64,000 bases of DNA from NCBI RefSeq assembly GCF_004791585.1, contig NZ_SRUU01000019.1, forward strand, positions 1 through 64,000, in the 5' to 3' direction. Source of the DNA: Mesorhizobium sp. M1C.F.Ca.ET.210.01.1.1. Lineage in GTDB: Bacteria > Pseudomonadota > Alphaproteobacteria > Rhizobiales > Rhizobiaceae. The notes under the pieces were generated by a model. That model made no database searches, was not told the DNA's origin, and saw only the letters and a list, made by a program, of their open reading frames with translations. A program made the translations under genes and the position numbers. Shown here one piece after another: positions 20,559 through 28,554 of this stretch. Positions within the stretch are counted from its first letter, which is position 1. Every line of letters starts with the position of its first letter.

Positions 20559-21209
20559 TTATCCGGCCGAGGCCAGGCCGACGGGGGCAGATTGGCGCAT
20601 GGCAAGCCGCCCCGCGACATAATCCTTCACCTGGCGGACCGCCTGCTCGCGCGTGACGCTGCCCGGCTGCAGGCCGAGCCTGAGCCACAGCCCGTCGATC
20701 AGCGCCGTGACGCCGAGCACGATCTCGTCGGCCACATCCGGTGATGTGAGGCTATGCAGGCCGGACAATAGGTTCGAGCGCATGCGCGCGTGGATGACCT
20801 TCTGGATGCGCGCCAGCTTGTCGTCGCGCGGCACCTCGGCGCAGAGCGAGAGCCAGGCATGGCAGAGCGGCGGCAGGAACAGATGCTCCTCGAAATTGCC
20901 CTCGATCACCGCGTCCAGCCGTTCCATCGGGGTCCGCGCCCGCTTGAGCCGCGCCACCACAGCGTTGCACAGCACAGCATTGGCCTCGCGCATCGCGTGC
21001 TCGAACAGTTCCTGTTTGTTGCGGAAATAATGCAGCACGATGCCTTTCGAGGCGCCGGCCTGGGCCGCCACCTTTTCAAGCGTCGCGCCAGCGATGCCTT
21101 CTCGCTCCAGCACCGTGAAGGCCGCCTGCCGCAACTCCTTGCGGCGTATGTCGCTGAGACGCGTGAGTTTCACCGGCTCGATCCATGCATTGCGAATCCA
21201 CGTTGACAT
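20559..21209 (-). CDS. betI: TetR-family repressor, BetI-like
   Basis: 216 residues. The N-terminal HTH is RRKELRQAAFTVLEREGIAG then ATLEKVAAQAGASKGIVLHYF. The C-terminal domain resembles BetI (HAWLSLCAEVPRDDKLARIQ, VTALIDGLWLRLGLQPGSVT). BetI represses choline/glycine-betaine genes and is relieved by choline. The adjacent divergent gene encodes a choline-type binding protein, which supports the assignment. Tandem operator-like sites lie in the 82-base gap between the two starts. No betA, betB or betC is in the window. Confidence 0.82.
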   Translation of the reverse strand: MSTWIRNAWIEPVKLTRLSDIRRKELRQAAFTVLEREGIAGATLEKVAAQAGASKGIVLHYFRNKQELFEHAMREANAVLCNAVVARLKRARTPMERLDAVIEGNFEEHLFLPPLCHAWLSLCAEVPRDDKLARIQKVIHARMRSNLLSGLHSLTSPDVADEIVLGVTALIDGLWLRLGLQPGSVTREQAVRQVKDYVAGRLAMRQSAPVGLASAG

Positions 21210-21230
21210 TTTCGTCCGCTCAGATCAATG

Positions 21231-21268
21231 ATTGACCAATGGGACAATAAATAGACCAAGAGGTCAAT
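21231..21268. promoter_or_regulatory. Tandem BetI-type operator sites
   Basis: Two 18-base imperfect palindromes, ATTGACCAATGGGACAAT (21231-21248) and ATAGACCAAGAGGTCAAT (21251-21268), are identical at 14 of 18 positions. They start 20 bases apart, about two helical turns. They lie between the betI-like gene and the choX-like gene, just ahead of the latter's ribosome site. This fits cooperative binding of two TetR-type dimers controlling both genes. Confidence 0.7.
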
Positions 21269-21291
21269 ATCTCTCGATGAGGAGAACTGGA

Positions 21292-22230
21292 ATGTTGCGC
21301 ATGCTTGCGAATGGCGTCTGTCTCGCCGCCTTGATGCTGACCGCTCAGACGGCTTACGCCGCCGAGGCGGATGAGTGCAGGGTGGTCCGCATGGCGGAGC
21401 CCGGCTGGAACGATCTCGCCTTCACGACGGGCGTGGCCAAGGTTCTGCTACAGGCGCTGGGTTATGAGCCGCAGAGCGAGGTGCTTGGCATCAACGTCAT
21501 CTACGAAGGCATGAAGAACAAAGACCTCGACCTGTTCCTGGGCTATTGGGACCCGGCGATGGTCACCTATTATGCGCCCTACAAGCAGGACAGCTCGGTT
21601 GAGAACGTGCGTGTCAATCTGGTCGGCGCCAAATACACTTTCGCCGTGCCGACCTATGTCTGGGAGGCCGGCGTCAAGGACTTGTCCGACCTGCATAAGT
21701 TCGCCGACAGGTTCGGCAAGAAGATGTATGGCATCGAGCCCGGCTCCAACCAGCTGATGATGGACGCCATCGCCGATCCCCAGTTCGGCCTCGACGGCTG
21801 GCAGGTGGTCGAATCCAGCGAAGCCGGCATGCTCTCGGAGGTCGGCTACGAGATCAAGGAGAAGCAGTTCATCGTCTTTCAGGGCTGGGCGCCGCACCCG
21901 ATGAACACGATGTACGACTTCAAGTATCTGACCGGCGGCGACAAGTTCTTCGGCCCGAATTTCGGCGCCGCCACCGTGACGACGCAGGTGCGCAAGGGCT
22001 ATCTGCAGGAATGCCCGAACGTCGCGCAGTTCCTGAAGAACCTCGCCTTCGACATCGATATGGAGAATGTCGGCATGGGCTACCTCATCAATGACGGCAT
22101 GAAGCCGGAGGAGGGGGCGCTGAAGTCGATCACGCTCAGCAAGGACCGGCTCGATGCTTGGCTGGCCGGCGTCACCACTTTCAATGGCAAGCCCGGCCTA
22201 GCCGCGGTCAAGGCAAAGCTCGGGCTGTGA
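21292..22230 (+). CDS. choX: Choline-type ABC transporter substrate-binding protein (ChoX-like)
   Basis: 312 residues from the ATG at 21292, which has a strong AGGAGA site; earlier in-frame starts lie within the operator region. A signal peptide ends at TAYA-AEA. The OpuAC domain carries the choline aromatic box: Trp and Asp in AEPGWNDLAF, Trp in FLGYWDPAM, Tyr in VPTYVWEAG and Trp in FQGWAPHPMN. These match the ligand residues of Sinorhizobium ChoX. It captures choline or a close analogue in the periplasm. The permease and ATPase (choW, choV) are not adjacent, so it must work with partners elsewhere. Confidence 0.88.
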   Translation: MLRMLANGVCLAALMLTAQTAYAAEADECRVVRMAEPGWNDLAFTTGVAKVLLQALGYEPQSEVLGINVIYEGMKNKDLDLFLGYWDPAMVTYYAPYKQDSSVENVRVNLVGAKYTFAVPTYVWEAGVKDLSDLHKFADRFGKKMYGIEPGSNQLMMDAIADPQFGLDGWQVVESSEAGMLSEVGYEIKEKQFIVFQGWAPHPMNTMYDFKYLTGGDKFFGPNFGAATVTTQVRKGYLQECPNVAQFLKNLAFDIDMENVGMGYLINDGMKPEEGALKSITLSKDRLDAWLAGVTTFNGKPGLAAVKAKLGL

Positions 22231-22247
22231 GGCCGGCGACATTGGAA

Positions 22248-23072
22248 ATGCTGGAGCAAGAGGCGGAGCAGGGCGCCTGGGCTGGCCGCAAACGGTTCGC
22301 CGCTGTCGGCGGTCTCGATCTCGCCTACGTCGAGGTCGCCGGATCCGAGCCGCCGCTGCTGCTCGTCCATGGCTTCACCGACACCAGCCGCAGCTTCTCG
22401 CTGCTGGCGCGGCATCTCGCCGGCCGGCGGCTGATCATGCCCGACCTGCGCGGCCACGGCGCTTCGCGGGCCCGCGGCGGCTGCGACGTCGCCGATTTCG
22501 CCGAGGACATTGCCGGACTGATCCGGAGGTTGGGACTCAACCGGCCGATCGTCGTCGGCCATTCTCTGGGCGCCATGGTTTCCATCGCGCTGGCGTCGCG
22601 GTACCCGCAATTGGTCGGCGGACTGGTGGTCATGGCTGGCACGCTCAAAACCGGCTTCTTGCCGGATCATCCATTGGTGACCGGCGTTGAGGCGCTACGC
22701 GATCCGATCTCTCCGGCTGATCCGTTCTTTGAGTGGTGGCATCAGTGCGGACCCGACGTGCCGCGTGCCTTTCTCGTCGGCATGGCGAGGGAAGCTTCGG
22801 CGATCCCGGCGGCGCGCTGGCGCGCCATTCTCGAAGAAATCCGCAGGACGGATCTCACTGCCGCGGCCAAGGCCGTGCAGGCCAAGACGCTGATCATCGC
22901 CGGCGCTTGCGACCCGCTTTTCGGTGAAGCGCACCAGCAGGAACTGGCCCAAGCCCTGACCGGATCACGTCTCGTGTGGGCGCAGGATTGCGGCCACAAC
23001 CCGCATTGGGAGGATCCGGTCTTTGTCGCGGAGGTCTTCAGCCGGACCTTCGGAGCCAGTGACGTCCCTTAA
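22248..23072 (+). CDS. Alpha/beta hydrolase
   Basis: About 275 residues. A GTG at 22227 overlapping the choX stop (GTGA) is an alternative coupled start; the ATG at 22248 is the conservative choice. The fold shows VHGFTDTSRSFSLLARHLAG with the oxyanion HG, the nucleophile elbow VVGHSLGAMVSIA (Ser), the acid in IIAGACDPLFGE and the catalytic His in DCGHNPHWEDP. The C-terminal sequence is typical of small carboxylic-ester or C-C hydrolases. It sits directly behind choX, so the substrate may be a choline ester or related compound; this is inference. Confidence 0.86.
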   Translation: MLEQEAEQGAWAGRKRFAAVGGLDLAYVEVAGSEPPLLLVHGFTDTSRSFSLLARHLAGRRLIMPDLRGHGASRARGGCDVADFAEDIAGLIRRLGLNRPIVVGHSLGAMVSIALASRYPQLVGGLVVMAGTLKTGFLPDHPLVTGVEALRDPISPADPFFEWWHQCGPDVPRAFLVGMAREASAIPAARWRAILEEIRRTDLTAAAKAVQAKTLIIAGACDPLFGEAHQQELAQALTGSRLVWAQDCGHNPHWEDPVFVAEVFSRTFGASDVP

Positions 23073-23225
23073 ATTCGATCTCAGAGATCCGCCCAAGCCA
23101 CCGGCCGAGTAGTTTTGATTCAGCGCAAGGCTGATCGTGCCCGTACGTGCAACCATGCAATCGCCGCTCTTAAGCGGTCGATTGCCGGCGTCGGTTCCAC
23201 CGGTGGCTGCCGAGAGGATTTTGCT

Positions 23226-23714
23226 GTGAAGACGATGGTGAAGAGTGCGGCACTGGGGTTTGCCGCGGTTGTTGCTATGGCTGCTGCGGCACAGGCTGCC
23301 AGCACCATTCAGGTTTCGTTGTGGGACAAAGGGGCGGACACGCCCATGACCCCCGGCTTCGCCTATGGAACCCCAAATCTCGATATGTCCAAGGCAACCA
23401 TGGGGATAACGGCTACGCCCGCAACGGCGAAGGCCGGCAAGGTCACTTTCAAGGTGAAAAACAGCTCCAAGGATACGATCCACGAAATGATCGTGATGTA
23501 TCTTGCGAATCCCAAGGACCCGCTTCCCTACATAGCTGCCGAGAACCGGGTCGATGAGGACAAGGCCGGCGACAAGGGAGAGGTTTCTGAGCTCGACCCG
23601 GGCGCTTCGGGCACACTCACCGTGAACCTGAAACCCGGCAAGTACGTGCTGATCTGCAATGTCCCCGGTCACTTCGCGACTGGCATGTGGACGGAGTTCA
23701 CCGTCAAGCCGTAG
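23226..23714 (+). CDS. Secreted blue-copper (cupredoxin) protein
   Basis: 162 residues from a GTG at 23226, chosen because AGAGGA lies about 8 bases upstream; the next ATG (23235) is spaced too far. A signal peptide ends AAAAQA-AS. The C-terminal cupredoxin domain carries the copper ligands: His in KDTIHEMIVM and Cys, His and Met in LICNVPGHFATGMW. It is an export-dependent periplasmic protein, likely for copper handling or electron transfer. It differs from the 549-863 cupredoxin in having about 60 extra N-terminal residues. Confidence 0.87.
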   Translation: MKTMVKSAALGFAAVVAMAAAAQAASTIQVSLWDKGADTPMTPGFAYGTPNLDMSKATMGITATPATAKAGKVTFKVKNSSKDTIHEMIVMYLANPKDPLPYIAAENRVDEDKAGDKGEVSELDPGASGTLTVNLKPGKYVLICNVPGHFATGMWTEFTVKP

Positions 23715-23774
23715 CAGCCGAGCCAGCGTTGAAGGGCTGACGTTCGGCGGCGGTCGGCAGCTTTCCGGCGGCGA

Positions 23775-24512
23775 CTACCGGCCGAGCAGCGAGCGCGATG
23801 TCGGCGAAAGCCGCAGGATTTCTGTCCTGATCAAGTCCGGCGATGTGAGTTCGAATTGGCATCGTGCCTGGGCCGCCTCGTCCTCGAAACCGGTGACGGC
23901 GATGAAGACATCTTCGCCAACTCGCACAGGCAGCCGCAGAAAGGTGTTTTCGGCATGCTCGCTGATGAAAGCGCCGAGCAGGCGGGCGCCATTTGCCGCG
24001 AGCTGCGGCACCGCCTGCGCTCGCAAACGGTCCGCAAAAGCGGCTTCCGTGCCTGGGTGCAAATGATGAATCGAAATCTCAACAATACTGGGCAGGCCGC
24101 TCTGTTTATTCACTTTTTCGGTATCGGAGGCCGCCGGGCGCGGCGACCCCGACAGGTCGAAGCCGGCGCCCCGCCAGGCCGGTTTCAGAAGCAGCACATT
24201 GTCGGAATCGATCATCGTCGCGTTGGCGGCATCGCGATGCTCGGCCCAGACCGGTCCGCCATAGAAGGCGGTCAGCGCATCCTTTCTGGCCTCCATGTCC
24301 TGGAAGCCGCGCAGCCAGACGAACATGTCGGGGCGGTCGAGGTCGCGGAACTGACCGATGATCGTCATGCCTGTCGCTTCCTGGCTCTCGATGAACTCCC
24401 GGTCGAACAGCGCGATCAGCGTTTCGCGCTGACCGGGCTTCAATGTGTATTGGCGAAGCTCCACGATCGGTGAGGCGAGGCGCAGCGAGGTTTCGTTTCG
24501 AGCAGGGTTCAT
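23775..24512 (-). CDS. NIPSNAP-family protein
   Basis: 245 residues from the ATG at 24512. It has two ferredoxin-like NIPSNAP modules: IVELRQYTLKPGQRETLIAL near residue 17 and IVEISIHHLHPGTEAAFADR near residue 148. Between them are GQFRDLDRPDMFVWLRGFQD and GPVWAEHRDAANATMIDSDN. The biochemical role of bacterial members is unknown. It is transcribed divergently from a TetR regulator across a pair of strong palindromes, so expression is probably de-repressed by a small molecule. Confidence 0.87.
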   Translation of the reverse strand: MNPARNETSLRLASPIVELRQYTLKPGQRETLIALFDREFIESQEATGMTIIGQFRDLDRPDMFVWLRGFQDMEARKDALTAFYGGPVWAEHRDAANATMIDSDNVLLLKPAWRGAGFDLSGSPRPAASDTEKVNKQSGLPSIVEISIHHLHPGTEAAFADRLRAQAVPQLAANGARLLGAFISEHAENTFLRLPVRVGEDVFIAVTGFEDEAAQARCQFELTSPDLIRTEILRLSPTSRSLLGR

Positions 24513-24523
24513 TGTCGATTCCA

Positions 24524-24569
24524 AAACAGGATGATCATCCTGTTTATAAACAGACCGGTTGTCCTGTTT
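24524..24569. promoter_or_regulatory. Double palindromic operator between NIPSNAP and TetR genes
   Basis: A perfect 22-base palindrome (24524-24545; half-site AAACAGGATGA) is followed at 24-base spacing by a second, imperfect one (24548-24569; AAACAG...CTGTTT). The junction CTGTTTATAAACAG is itself a perfect 14-base palindrome. Its position directly ahead of the NIPSNAP start and upstream of the tetR gene makes it the probable TetR binding region. Confidence 0.8.
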
Positions 24570-24589
24570 TGTCAATCTGATATCTTTTC

Positions 24590-24743
24590 CTTCTCTTCTC
24601 CCTTGTGGGAGAAGGTGGATTGGCGCGCAGCGCCAAGACGGATGAGGGGTGCTGGACGGATCGCCGTCTATGCAAGGCTGGAGCAGCCCCCATCCGCCTT
24701 TACTTCGTTCAGGCACCTTCTCCCGCAAGGGGAGAAAGAGGAG
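24590..24743. repeat. Long dispersed palindromic element, copy 2
   Basis: This is the same family as 18694-18846. Outer arms CTTGTGGGAGAAGGTGGAT and CACCTTCTCCCGCAAGGGGA face each other, with GGCGCGCAGCGCCAAGACGG and ATGAGGGGTGCTGGA in the left arm. The right end (GGGGAGAAAGAGGAG) runs into the tetR start and supplies its ribosome binding site. Confidence 0.85.
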
Positions 24744-24749
24744 ATGGCG

Positions 24750-25343
24750 ATGCGCAAGAAACGCACCAACGACCCCGAAGGCATGCGCCGCCGCGTGCTC
24801 GATGTGGCGGCGGACTCCTTCCAGGCACGCGGCTATCACGCCTCGAGCCTCGGCGATCTGATGGCGGCGGCGGGCGTCACCGGCGGCGCGTTGCACCACC
24901 ATTTCCCGACCAAGAAAGCGCTGGCCCTGGCGGTGATCGATGAGCGCGTGGCAGCCGCGCTCCTGGAAACCTGGATCGCTCCGGTGCGGGCAGCGCCTTC
25001 GGCGCGCGAAGGCGTACGCGACGTGTTCGAGGCGGTGGCGGCGGAGCTCGAACAGCAAGGCTATGTGCGCGGTTGCCCGCTCAACAATCTCGCGCATGAG
25101 CTGTCGTTGGCGGATGACCAATTCCGTGCGGCGCTTGCCAGCATCTTCGCCGGCTGGCGGCAGGCGATCGCCGACAAGGTCCGGGACGATCAGCGGACAG
25201 GCGGGGAGGGTGGGACAGATCCCGATCGCTTCGCGGCGCTGACCGTCGCCGCCTACTCCGGCGCCATGTCGATGGCGAAGACTGCGCAGGATTCAGGGGT
25301 ATTGCGGGAGTGTTTGAGAGGGCTCATTTCGTTGTCAACCTAG
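24750..25343 (+). CDS. TetR-family transcriptional regulator
   Basis: 197 residues from the second ATG (24750); AGGAG lies 6 bases upstream. The ATG at 24744 directly abuts the AGGAG and is less likely. The HTH reads RRRVLDVAADSFQARGYHAS, SLGDLMAAAGVTGGALHHHF, PTKKALALAVIDE. The C-terminal ligand domain has GYVRGCPLNNLAHELSLAD. It probably represses both itself and the NIPSNAP gene through the 24524-24569 palindromes. The ribosome site derives from a repeat element. Confidence 0.9.
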   Translation: MRKKRTNDPEGMRRRVLDVAADSFQARGYHASSLGDLMAAAGVTGGALHHHFPTKKALALAVIDERVAAALLETWIAPVRAAPSAREGVRDVFEAVAAELEQQGYVRGCPLNNLAHELSLADDQFRAALASIFAGWRQAIADKVRDDQRTGGEGGTDPDRFAALTVAAYSGAMSMAKTAQDSGVLRECLRGLISLST

Positions 25344-25530
25344 GGCGGAGCTAGGAGCGAAGCGACGCGCGCAGACCCTAGGATCCATGCCGTGACGCCG
25401 GCCAAAGAGCGCAACGAATCAAAGAATTTTCGCCGATTGCGGCACCCATTCTCGCCCGCCGGAGCACTGCCGTGGTCACGGCATGGACCCAGGATCTCCG
25501 ATGCGCTTCGCCCTGGGATGACGAGGCGCC
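25344..25530. repeat. Dispersed palindromic element of the CCTAGGG type
   Basis: Left arm CTAGGGCGGAGCTAGGAGCG...GGATCCATGCCGTGAC faces right arm GTCACGGCATGGACCCAGGATC...GCCCTGGGATGACG. The inner 12 bases (CCATGCCGTGAC/GTCACGGCATGG) pair exactly. It fills the gap between the tetR stop and the end of the convergent secreted-protein gene. It is related to the shorter copy at 43983-44038 and the arm at 1535-1550. Confidence 0.75.
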
Positions 25531-25540
25531 TGGAGCAGCC

Positions 25541-26134
25541 TCACTGCTTCAGCGGCCTAATCGTCTCGAATCCCACCTCGCTCTGCGAACTGGTGCCTTC
25601 GTCATAACGCTTTGCCAGCACGGCCTGCAGGTCGGGCGAATAGAGCGCGGTGAAGCTGTCGATCACCGCGCCGGAATCGCCGGTGATCGTCTCCTTCACC
25701 GCCAGCACATTGTAGGTGCAGTCGCCGAGCTTGTAGGTCTCCTTGCCCTTGACGGCCAAAGCCAGCGTTTCGGTGCCCTTGGGCGTCTTCTTCGCCGACA
25801 ACCGAACGAACTCGGTCTTGCTCTTGGCGCCAGCCTTTAGCGGGAACAGCTTCTTGATGTCGCCGAGCGGGATCATCGACAGCCTGCCGGTGTCGCTGTC
25901 GCGAAACACCTCGATCAGCCCGGCATAGAGATACTGCGTCTGCGGCGACTGCGCCTCGTACTCGTTGGCGACCGCGACCATGCCGCCCGGCGCCGGCCGG
26001 AACTCGCTGCGGATGCCGGACTTCTCCAGCACGAAGCCGGCCTTGGCGGATTTGGCGTCGACACAGTCCGCGGCATGCGCCGCGCCGGCAAGGGTGAGCA
26101 TGGCGAGCGCCATGCCGGTCGTCATGAGTTGCAT
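25541..26134 (-). CDS. Secreted protein of unknown function
   Basis: 197 residues with a strong GGGGAGGAAGG site and a signal peptide (MQLMTTGMALAMLTLAGAAH, cleaved near AHA-AD). The mature part has two cysteines, Cys 24 (ADCVDAKSAKAG) and one in KLGDCTYNVLAVKETI, which may pair. The composition suggests a beta-rich periplasmic protein. I do not recognise a family. It is divergent from the Tat-exported phosphoesterase, with about 130 bases between starts. Confidence 0.75.
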   Translation of the reverse strand: MQLMTTGMALAMLTLAGAAHAADCVDAKSAKAGFVLEKSGIRSEFRPAPGGMVAVANEYEAQSPQTQYLYAGLIEVFRDSDTGRLSMIPLGDIKKLFPLKAGAKSKTEFVRLSAKKTPKGTETLALAVKGKETYKLGDCTYNVLAVKETITGDSGAVIDSFTALYSPDLQAVLAKRYDEGTSSQSEVGFETIRPLKQ

Positions 26135-26266
26135 GCCTTCCTCCCCTGGGAGCGTTCCGGAAGGAATGACAGACCCTCACCGCGCTGTCGACCCAAGTGC
26201 CCTTCACGATTCAACCAAGGCTTGAAAAGTCCATGGATCGCCAATCTGGACGATCCGGCGCTGAGA

Positions 26267-27415
26267 ATGTTCAATCGGGCGATGATGAATCGCCTCTCCT
26301 CGGCGTTCTTGTCCCGCCGCGCTTTCCTGAGCCGGATGGGAGGCCTCGCGGCAGCCGCCGCCTTGCCGCGCGCCGCCTTCGCCCAGACCGGCCGGCGCAT
26401 CCAGCCGATCGACGCCACCTTCCTGTTCATCGCCGATATCCATGCCTGCCGCATGGCGAGCGGCTTGAGCCCCCATTGCGAGCAGGAGGGCAAGACCGAC
26501 GCGGCCTTGCTGCGCAACGTCGCGGCCCTGAACGCGATCGCGGACAAGGAGTGGCCGGTTAAGATCAACGGGCTCGCCACCGGCCTGCATTCGGCCGGCA
26601 GGCGCATCGGCACGCCGCTCGGCCTCGTCACCGGCGGCGACATCACCGACGACGGCGGCGGCCAGGTCACCGAGCCCAGCGAAGGCACGCAGCTCCTGCA
26701 GTTCAGCCAGCGCTATCAGCAGGGCATGGGGCCGGACCGCGTCCACATTCCGGTCTACGTCGGGCTCGGCAATCACGACCTCGACCAGAACGGCTCGCCG
26801 CCGCATGTCGACTGGTACCGCCGCGAACTGCGCGACTATGTCGAAGTCAACCATCGCCCCGGCGTCTTCTTCAAGCCGCCGGTGCCGGCGACCGAATACG
26901 ACGTCGACACCGACTGCTATTCCTGGGACTGGGGCGGCCTGCACCTTGTCCAGACGCATCGCTTCGCCGGCGATACCGGCCATGGCGCGATAAGCAGCCT
27001 GCCCTGGCTGAAGCAGGATCTGGCGACCTATGCCGGCGACGGCCGCCCGGTGATCCTGTTCCAGCACTATGGCTGGGATACCTTCTCGATCGAGCGCTGG
27101 GATCCGGCAAAGCGCGCCTATGACGACGACGGCGCCGGTCGGCCGCACTGGTGGGGCGAGGCCGACCGCCAGGCGCTGGTCGCCGCGCTGAAGGGTTACA
27201 ATGTGATCGCGATTTTTCACGGCCATCAGCACGAAACGCCGATGATCTACCAGCGCGACGGGCTCGACCTCTTCAAGCCGAAGGCCGCCTATATGGGCGG
27301 CTTCGCGCTGACGAGGGTGACCGATGACAACATCGACGTCGTGCTGGGTGAGGCGGCCGGCGACCATGGCGAGGTCGTCTTCACCAATGCCATCACGAAG
27401 GCGTTTGAGACATGA
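26267..27415 (+). CDS. Tat-exported metallophosphoesterase
   Basis: About 382 residues from the ATG at 26267; ATGs at 26282 and 26285 are alternatives. The N-terminus has a twin-arginine signal (SRRAFLSRMGGLAAAAALPR). Calcineurin-like metal motifs are present: FIADIHAC (D-x-H), TGGDITDDGG (GD-x-D), VGLGNHDLDQNG (GNHD) and IFHGHQHETP (GHxH). It is likely a periplasmic phosphodiesterase or phosphatase that binds its metals before export, as Tat substrates often do. The substrate is unknown. Confidence 0.88.
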   Translation: MFNRAMMNRLSSAFLSRRAFLSRMGGLAAAAALPRAAFAQTGRRIQPIDATFLFIADIHACRMASGLSPHCEQEGKTDAALLRNVAALNAIADKEWPVKINGLATGLHSAGRRIGTPLGLVTGGDITDDGGGQVTEPSEGTQLLQFSQRYQQGMGPDRVHIPVYVGLGNHDLDQNGSPPHVDWYRRELRDYVEVNHRPGVFFKPPVPATEYDVDTDCYSWDWGGLHLVQTHRFAGDTGHGAISSLPWLKQDLATYAGDGRPVILFQHYGWDTFSIERWDPAKRAYDDDGAGRPHWWGEADRQALVAALKGYNVIAIFHGHQHETPMIYQRDGLDLFKPKAAYMGGFALTRVTDDNIDVVLGEAAGDHGEVVFTNAITKAFET

Positions 27416-27430
27416 CCGCGAAGGTCTGAT

Positions 27431-27610
27431 TCACATAGCCTTTTTGATGGTGGCCTTCATGTCGCCGCAGGCCTTCTGCACCTTGCCTGCGGCCTTTTCC
27501 GCCATGCCGCTGATTTGCATTCGGCGGTTTCCCGTGGCCTTGCCCACGGCTTGCTGGACCGAGCCCTTGAGCTGCCTGGCGAGGCCAGCAATCTGGTCCA
27601 TGTTCACCAT
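27431..27610 (-). CDS. CsbD-family small stress protein
   Basis: 59 residues. The start is the ATG at 27610 (MVNMDQIAGLARQLKGSVQQ) with GGGAG upstream; the internal Met at 27601 is an alternative. It is a short Lys/Gly/Ala-rich amphipathic protein with the pattern KGSVQQAVGKATGN then KAAGKVQKACGDMK, characteristic of CsbD/YjbJ proteins. These are abundant in stationary phase and under general stress in many bacteria. Its length is typical. It lies convergent to the phosphoesterase gene. Confidence 0.8.
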   Translation of the reverse strand: MVNMDQIAGLARQLKGSVQQAVGKATGNRRMQISGMAEKAAGKVQKACGDMKATIKKAM

Positions 27611-27787
27611 CTCCGCATCTCCCGGAGATCCAATCGCCAGAGAAACGGGCTGGTGGGCTTCCGGGTTCCGTCGGCCGTGGCGCGCCGGGTGAAGGTGTGG
27701 CGGCGGCGGACCGGAATTTCCGAGCGAAACACTTTGCCGCTTCGCGATGCGGCCACTAAGGTGAGCGGAAAATCGGGGGGAAGCGCC

Positions 27788-28447
27788 TTGGCTGAATTCA
27801 CCTTGTTCATCGGCAACAAATGCTTTTCGTCCTGGTCGCTGAGACCATGGGTGGCGATGAAGCACCTGGAAATCCCCTTCGAGGAACGCTTCGTGCGCCT
27901 GCGCACGCCCGAGACCGCCGCGAACCTCGCCAAGGTCTCGCCGACCGGCCTGGTGCCGGTCCTGAATCATGACGGCAGGATCGTCTGGGAAACCCTTGCC
28001 ATCCTTGAATATCTGGCCGACCTCTTTCCGGAGAAGAAGCTCTGGCCGGAGGATCCTGGCGCCCGCGCGCTGGCGCGCTCGGTGGCGACCGAGATGCACT
28101 CCGGCTTCCGCGAGGTCCGCTACGGCTGGCCGATGAATCTGCGCCGGCCGAGATCGCACAAGCCGCTGGATGCCGAGGGCGAGGCGCAGCGGGCGAGGAT
28201 CGAGGCGATCTGGCGTCAGTGCCGCGAGCAGCATGGCCAGGGCGGCCCGTTCCTGTTCGGCCATTTCACCGCGGCCGATGCCATGTATGCGCCGGTCGTC
28301 ACCCGCTTCGACACCTATGGCGGCGAGCTGGCGCCGGTCACCCGCACCTATGTCGATGCCGTGCTGGCGACGCCGGCGATGCGGCATTGGTACGCGGAGG
28401 CGGCCAAGGAGCCCTGGCCGGAGCCGGGGCCGCACGAACAGGATTAA
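27788..28447 (+). CDS. Glutathione S-transferase
   Basis: 219 residues starting at TTG 27788, chosen because GGGGGAAG lies about 5 bases upstream and the protein then begins in the GST N-terminal strand (LAEFTLFIGNKCFSSWSLRP). The thioredoxin-like N-domain has the SCFSSWS-type active serine region and the cis-Pro motif GLVPVLNHDG; the helical C-domain follows from about residue 90 (GFREVRYGWPMNLRRPRSHK). It conjugates or reduces substrates with glutathione in the cytoplasm. The start codon is non-canonical but the context is good. Confidence 0.87.
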   Translation: MAEFTLFIGNKCFSSWSLRPWVAMKHLEIPFEERFVRLRTPETAANLAKVSPTGLVPVLNHDGRIVWETLAILEYLADLFPEKKLWPEDPGARALARSVATEMHSGFREVRYGWPMNLRRPRSHKPLDAEGEAQRARIEAIWRQCREQHGQGGPFLFGHFTAADAMYAPVVTRFDTYGGELAPVTRTYVDAVLATPAMRHWYAEAAKEPWPEPGPHEQD

Positions 28448-28554
28448 GGCGGGCTGTTTCGGTCGGAAACTGCGTCAACTGCTCCGATGGCGGGACTTCA
28501 AGAACGCCCGGCGTGGCCTATGTGATGGGCGGGGCGGCTTCCGGAGATTCCATC

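Noticed and set aside
26204-27367. 387-codon open frame antisense to the phosphoesterase
   Set aside because: The opposite strand carries a Tat signal and all metallophosphoesterase motifs; the antisense frame is a shadow.
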